This document shows, one piece after another, positions 8,078 to 12,242 of a DNA stretch of 12,242 bases. The notes beneath the pieces were generated by a model that searched no databases, was not told the origin of the DNA, and saw only the letters and a program-made list of their open reading frames with translations. Where the stretch lies: assembly GCF_000611645.1 (NCBI RefSeq), contig NW_014011988.1, positions 1 to 12,242 of the forward strand, given 5' to 3'. Made by a program: the position numbers and the translations under genes. Source of the DNA: Monoraphidium neglectum (Eukaryota > Chlorophyta > Chlorophyceae > Sphaeropleales > Selenastraceae). Numbering within the stretch: position 1 is the first letter of the stretch; each line of letters opens with the position of its first letter.

Positions 8078-8877
8078 TGTTTGTCCTGTCAGGCGGACAG
8101 GCTGCGCCAACTGGGGCGCGTTTTTCCCCGCCACTCGATGGTGGGAGGGCTCTCGAGGGCTCCCGGGTGTGTTTTGGCTGAACCCACGCTCCGCAAGGAG
8201 TTGAGTTTGCTCGCCGTTGAGTGCGCAACAGTCCCAGGCCCATGCTGTAGGTCAAGCCACCACCCCGTGGGGGCCGCAGCAGGCAGCAGCCGTTTTCCTG
8301 ACGCGCTTCAGGTCAGATGTGTCACGGAGGGTTAGCCGCAATGCTCTTGCGCTCTACGAATACAAGCACCATCCTTGCCCCAAGTCCAACCCCTCGAATC
8401 CACGGGTAGCACACACGACCCTTTGGCAGCCCTGCCACCACTGCGCACGCTTGGCGTCAACCCCGGTGGCGCCGGCACTGCGCCAGCCCCACTGCAAGCC
8501 CGCCTCGCAGGCGCCCTCTGCTTTTTTGAGCGCCAACGGACGCACGTGCATCACAACCGCTGCGCACAAGAGAATCCCTGCTGCTCACATGCCACGCACG
8601 GCACCTTCCCAACGCGCTTTCCAGCCAGCTCGCTTGCACACATGCATTCCAGCCGAGCCCCCCCTCAAGCACTCTAGAATTGCAAAGCGAAGCGAGCGCG
8701 CGGGCCTGCATAGGCATGGCCCTCGTGCGTTTTTGGAGGGCGACAGGCCGAGCAGCCGCACGCACAGCAGGGCACCATCCCAGGAGACGCGCTGCCAAGC
8801 GCCTGCCCTTTCCCGCCGAAAACCCCTGCTGGCTTGAGCATGAGCTCGTTGCCGATCGCCTGCCCTCACGCGTATTA

Positions 8878-8897
8878 GTCAGGATTCTGATTCCCTG
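8878..8897 (-). repeat. Right arm of a long-range 20-bp inverted repeat
   Basis: The reverse complement of this segment matches 5630-5649 at 19 of 20 positions; the single difference is at the ninth base. The neighbouring bases do not form an obvious target-site duplication with those flanking the left arm. Confidence 0.85.
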
Positions 8898-9035
8898 CAA
8901 CCAGTAGCCCAGCTTTTCCAACTGTCTTCTGCCCCTGTGCCGTCCCGATGCGGTCGCCGTGCCTTGTTGAAGTGATTGTGGGCTGACAGCCCGCCCTTGA
9001 GGTGTTGGGAGCCGCGTGGTGCATACACTGGGGTT

Positions 9036-9066
9036 GCCAGGGCCTTTGGGATGCGAAGGCCCTGGC
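9036..9066. repeat. Perfect 11-bp GC-rich hairpin
   Basis: GCCAGGGCCTT at 9036-9046 is exactly complementary to AAGGCCCTGGC at 9056-9066, with a 9-nt loop. In + strand RNA the stem gains one U-G pair. It lies in non-coding DNA about 600 bp upstream of CTF4. It is too short for a typical microRNA precursor, but strong enough to fold in RNA. Confidence 0.85.
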
Positions 9067-9244
9067 GCCCTCCCTTCCAGTCACGGAAGCGCATGCCGTG
9101 AGAGCCTGCTGATGAGCATTCTTGCCTGCGCTGGTCCCCGCGGTTGCTTGTTCCAGCTGTGCTGCTCGTGTGGTGAGCGTTGCAAGCGACCGCCCCATGT
9201 GAAGCGCTGGTGCAAGCTTTTTGTTGTGCGTCGAAATGGTTGTT

Positions 9245-9250
9245 TGTAAT
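9245..9250 (+). terminator. Possible poly(A) signal TGTAAT
   Basis: This is the first TGTAA on the + strand after the DUF506 stop codon, but it is 1.85 kb downstream, a long 3' UTR. It may instead belong to an unseen transcript or be chance. Confidence 0.2.
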
Positions 9251-9422
9251 CGCCCGCATATCATCTCCAAGAAGCCGGTACGGTGATGGCGTAGGCCTCG
9301 CAGGGGTGAGTGGTGGTCATGGGCAATGCATTCAGAGTGCCTGGGGCCGAAGACCGGACAGCACATCGTGCGTCGCTGCGGTCACGACGCTGAGCTTCCT
9401 GTCAGGCAATCACAAGCCAAAG

Positions 9423-9476
9423 CATTGGCAAAAGGTCATGCCAATTACTATGATTTGCCAATGTGCAGTTGGCATG
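9423..9476. promoter_or_regulatory. Cluster of interleaved TTGGCA/TGCCAA inverted repeats upstream of CTF4
   Basis: CATTGGCAAA (9423-9432) pairs exactly with TTTGCCAATG (9454-9463), and CATGCCAA (9437-9444) pairs exactly with TTGGCATG (9469-9476). The hexamer TTGGCA or its complement therefore occurs four times in 54 bp, alternating in orientation. It lies 186-239 bp upstream of the CTF4 start codon, where a promoter is expected. It could be a binding site for a dimeric factor. That role is inferred from position and symmetry only. Confidence 0.4.
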
Positions 9477-9661
9477 TACGGTAGTACAACGGCTGGGGCC
9501 ACATCTCCCGCCCGCCCAGTGCAGCTCGAATGACTCAACCTGCGGGGCGGTGTCTTGCCTGTGCACCACTGGTCTCCTGACGGGGTCGAGTTCGGATTGA
9601 CTCCATACCATACTCGACGTGTTCATCGTGCGCCATTATCCGGGCTTCGCGGCCATTCAAA

Positions 9662-12242
9662 ATGTCCGCGAACGGTGATCTAGGCGGGGAACAGAATGAC
9701 AAGCGGGTTTTGTGCGGGGCACACGGTATAGGATTTTCCTCAATATCATGGTGCCAGATCGGTGGCGAAGACGGCTCTCGGCCCGTTTGGCACGCTGTCA
9801 CAGCCGGGCAGGACGGCAAGCTCGTTTTGCGTAACGGAGACGAGGGCCTCGGTGTTGTCAAGATTTCAGGGGATCATGAGAAACCCGCTGCTGACCTAGC
9901 AGTCACGCCGGATGGCAAGAGCGTCGTGGTGATCGATGACCAGTATGTGCAGGTGCGCGTAGCGCGCGCCTCGCTCAGTGCAGTCATCGCGCATGCACGA
10001 CCATACAGGGGGCATGCAATGCAGGCAGTGGCGCTGCAGCGCAGCACCTGCGGGGTCAGCTTAATCAACCCAACCTGTCAGGGGTCAACATTTGAAAGTG
10101 ACCCTCGCGGTCTTGTCCGCACAGTCACGCTCTCGACCTCTTTCGCACGCCCACGCGCACGACCGCGCCGTTCCCGCCGCCGCCGCCGCCGCTTCCACCT
10201 GCAGATCTACTGCACGCCGGACCTGGACCTGCTCACGAGCGCGTGCCGCTTCACGCTGCCCGGGCGCAGCGTGGCGGTCGGCGGCAGGGACGGGGACGTG
10301 CTCGCGGCGGGCGGCGACGACGGCCTGCTGAAGCTCGTCAGGATCAGCGAGGGCAAGGTGCGGCGCGGCGCACGCACGGCAGGGAGACGAGCGTCAAGCT
10401 GCGCTCTCGACCATTGTCGGCTGGCAAGGCGGTCGCCGGCCCTGACGTCTTAGGCTTGAAACGCCCCGCCGACGCTCTGTGCTTTGCGCCTCGTGCCTGT
10501 CCCGCACCCCGACTGCAGTCATCCGTAGCAAGCCATGCATACCTTCCCCTGCCAAACCCACACGCATCAGGTGCTGCGGCAGATCCGCACCAAGGGCTTC
10601 GTGCGCAGCGTGTCGCTGGACCCGGAGGGCAGCTACGTGGCAGCTTCCCTCGCGGACGGCAACCTGGGCATATGGGACGTGAACGACGGCTCCCAGGAGA
10701 TGCGCAAGCACGTCTGCCCCAAGGTTTGGGGGCCAGGCCGGCAAGAGAGCGCTGCCGTTTGCGCAGGTCCTCACGCGTGCTTCGCCCGCTGCTCTCGGCG
10801 CGCCACCCCTGTCCTGCGCAGCGGCAGCAGCGCGCTGCGCAGGGCCTGCCGCTGCCTCACTATGCGTGGCGCGTTTCCGGCGTGGGGCCCTGAACGATGC
10901 GCTCCACCACACTCGCGTGGACGCAGGTAGACACCGCCTCGACGCGGCGCAGCACGGTCGCGTGGTCGCCGGACGGCGGGGCGCTGCTGGCGGCGCCGGG
11001 GCGCGACGGTGACGTGGCCCTGCTGGAGCGCCTCAGCTGGTGGGTGCGGGGTGTACAAAACGCATGAAATCAAAAGCGGCGGCCCAGCCTCTGAGCGTGG
11101 TCGCGTCCACAGCATCCAGCGGGGTCGCAGCGGCTAGCATGGTAACCGACCAGCAGCGGCCGCGGGGCGCGCCCCGGCGCCTGCCGTGGTGCGGTGACAC
11201 ACACCTTGCCTCACGCCGCTGCGCGGACCGCCCTGCTGCGTGGCCCCGCAGGAAGGCGGTGCAATACCTGGGTGGTGCCCACACCGGCGACGTCAACACC
11301 CTCGCCTTCTCGCCAAACGGTGCGCGGCTGCTTCCGGGAGCGGCCGCGGAGGGCAACCATCCCGGCTCGTGAGCGGGCGCGAGTGCAGGCGCATGCGCAT
11401 GCACACACACGCACACACACGCGCGCGCGCACACACACACACACACACACGCATTAACACACAAGCACTTGCACGCCCTCCCTTGCATCCGCACATTCTT
11501 CGACTCACCCCATCCCTCCCTCAAAACGGCCCCCCAGGCGTTTACCTCGCGACGGGGGGGCTGGACAAGCAGGTGGTGGTGTGGCTGGCGGAGAAGGGCG
11601 TTGCGGTGGCAAAGACCACTCTGGAGGAGGTGCGCGGGCCGGGCTGGGCTGGCGGCGGCGCGTGACAGTGCCCCCCCTCCACCCCCTGCGCTCGCAGGCC
11701 TGCGCGGGCGCGAGGGAGGGCGGGGAGGGGGCTTGAGCCGTGCGCCCTCGGAGCGCGCTCTGGCAGCCGGCTGCGTCTGAGGCCGTTGCTCGACCGCCAG
11801 CGGCGGGTGTGTCGGCATCCTGTTGGATCGTGCGCCCCACGGCCGGCGCGCGCGGTGACACACGGGAGCCCATGGCGGCTGGCCCCCCGCGCAGGTGCCC
11901 TCCCGCCTGTCGTGGCACCCCCAGGGTGACGCGCTGCTGATCGCGGGCGAGGGCGGCAGCGTGGGCCTCTGGTCACACGTGGTGCCTGCCGGGCTGCCTA
12001 GCCCCTGGCGCAACCAAGATGAGGTCCTGAGGCACGCGGATGCAGCAGCGGCGGGTGAGGCCGGGGCGTTTGGGTAGTTTGGGGAGGGCGGCGGCGCGGC
12101 TGAGGCGGGGGACCATGCATGTGACAGGCAGAGAGGCGGCCGCGCAGGGTGGGGCCCTGTTCTGGGGGCAGGCAGGGGCGAAAAGATGGCTGCTCGGCTG
12201 GCGCTGCAGCGGCGGAGCAGGAGGGAAGCATGGTGCGACGCC
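9662..12242 (+). CDS. CTF4: Ctf4/WDHD1-like replisome adaptor, N-terminal part (runs off window)
   Basis: Ctf4 (WDHD1/AND-1 in animals) is a trimeric nuclear hub linking the CMG helicase to DNA polymerase alpha-primase and acting in sister-chromatid cohesion. Visible exons: 9662-9952, 10205-10357, 10571-10723, 10927-11039, 11252-11319, 11538-11629, 11895-12054; all GT-AG and in phase, giving 343 residues before the intron starting at 12055. They encode seven WD40-type blades: VWHAVTAGQDGKLVLRN (42-58); DLAVTPDGKSVVVIDDQYVQ (78-97); GRDGDVLAAGGDDGLLKLV (124-142); VSLDPEGSYVAASLADG then NLGIWDV (162-185); VAWSPDGGALLAAPGRDGDV (210-229); LAFSPNGVYLATGGLDKQ then VVVW (254-275); LSWHPQGDALLIAGEGGSVG then LW (295-316). 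The spacing of blade features, including ERLSW before the sixth blade and the short tail after the seventh, follows WDHD1. The ATG at 9662 has A at -3. The SepB/middle and HMG regions would lie beyond the window. A shorter WD40 protein of another family is possible but less likely. Four of the seven visible donors are GTGCGC or GTGCGG at introns 1, 2, 5 and 6. Confidence 0.82.
11389..11454 (+). repeat. 66-bp alternating purine-pyrimidine (CA/CG) microsatellite in CTF4 intron 5
   Basis: Every base from 11389 to 11454 alternates purine and pyrimidine: GC and AT steps, then CA runs, a block of five GC dinucleotides (11421-11430), then ten AC dinucleotides (11431-11450). Such tracts are the classic Z-DNA-prone sequence. 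It sits inside the intron 11320-11537, so it does not enter the protein. It generates spurious Cys-Val or His-Thr open frames on both strands. Confidence 0.95.

Larger units (their letters stand above)
7396..9661. other. 2.3-kb region without a supported gene
   Basis: Open frames of about 200 codons exist on the + strand (7581-8204 and 8217-8837) and of about 150 on the minus strand, but their peptides are compositionally biased and lack conserved motifs. None gives exon pieces with good splice sites and protein-like sequence, in contrast to the flanking genes. It probably contains the DUF506 3' UTR, intergenic DNA and the CTF4 promoter. It holds a degenerate 25-bp tandem repeat with hairpins (7993-8077), a perfect 11-bp hairpin (9036-9066), one arm of the long-range inverted repeat (8878-8897), a TGTAAT (9245-9250) and a TTGGCA inverted-repeat cluster (9423-9476). 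Confidence 0.5.

Noticed and set aside
7581..8837. Two + strand open frames of about 200 codons between the DUF506 and CTF4 genes
   Set aside because: The peptides are compositionally biased, partly encoded by a degenerate tandem repeat, and overlap open frames on the other strand with no better support. No domain or splice structure.
5630..8897. A complete hAT-type transposon defined by the inverted 20-mers
   Set aside because: There is no transposase, no clear target-site duplication, and the enclosed DUF506 gene is a plant-type family gene with introns. Only the repeat pair itself is supported.
8457..9366. Minus-strand open frames upstream of CTF4 (8457-8921 and 8875-9366)
   Set aside because: No conserved motif and no convincing start. 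The second contains the 11-bp hairpin and ends on the inverted-repeat arm, suggesting non-coding DNA.
10243..10893. 216-codon + strand open frame in another frame inside CTF4
   Set aside because: It is rich in Arg and Ala, shows no domain, and conflicts with exons 2 and 3 of CTF4, whose sequence matches the family.
11630..11697. Alternative short CTF4 intron ending at the CAG at 11695-11697
   Set aside because: Continuing in phase from 11698 reaches a TGA within 13 codons and gives no WD40 sequence, whereas the acceptor ending at 11894 restores a clear blade.
11033..12013. Long minus-strand open frame (about 326 codons) over the CTF4 region
   Set aside because: Its peptide is a shadow of GC-rich CTF4 exons and introns and contains Cys-Val runs from the CA/CG microsatellite. 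The + strand frames give a coherent WD40 propeller.

Overview
The window reads as nuclear DNA of a GC-rich eukaryotic micro-alga, most likely a green alga (Chlorophyta). Genes are split by many short spliceosomal introns (about 130-330 bp). Coding exons are GC-rich at third codon positions. One well-modelled gene is followed 63 nt after its stop by TGTAAC, the chlorophyte-type poly(A) signal. One gene belongs to a family best known from plants (DUF506). There are no operons, bacterial signals, CRISPR arrays or recognisable complete transposons.

Layout, all recognisable genes on the + strand. Positions 1-1427 are poorly interpretable and visibly more AT-rich than the rest, at least up to about 800. 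They hold a coding-like but unnamed exon (253-468), a CAG trinucleotide run and a short GATA run. Positions 1428-2088 hold a tentative gene end with a SET-domain-like C-terminal motif. Positions 3005-5217 hold a seven-exon organellar translation initiation factor IF-3 gene with an N-terminal targeting extension. Positions 5913-7395 hold a three-exon DUF506 (PDDEXK_6) family gene whose 5' end is uncertain. From 9662 to beyond the right edge lies the N-terminal part of a Ctf4/WDHD1 (replisome adaptor) homologue, with seven visible exons that together encode a complete seven-bladed WD40 propeller. Long gene-poor stretches (2089-3004, 5218-5882, 7396-9661) hold small repeats and inverted repeats.

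The three confident genes are unrelated housekeeping or family genes: organellar translation, a plant-type unknown family, and DNA replication with sister-chromatid cohesion. They do not form a functional cluster. All exon models were derived by hand from family conservation, splice-site sequence and phase consistency. Each internal junction in the IF-3, DUF506 and CTF4 models keeps the reading frame, and this is the main support for them. I see no clearly novel multi-gene system. The items most worth a second look are the dominance of GTGCGC splice donors, a divergent IF-3 C-terminal domain, a matched 20-bp inverted repeat pair bracketing the DUF506 gene, a 66-bp alternating purine-pyrimidine tract inside a CTF4 intron, and several strong hairpins in the long intergenic region.
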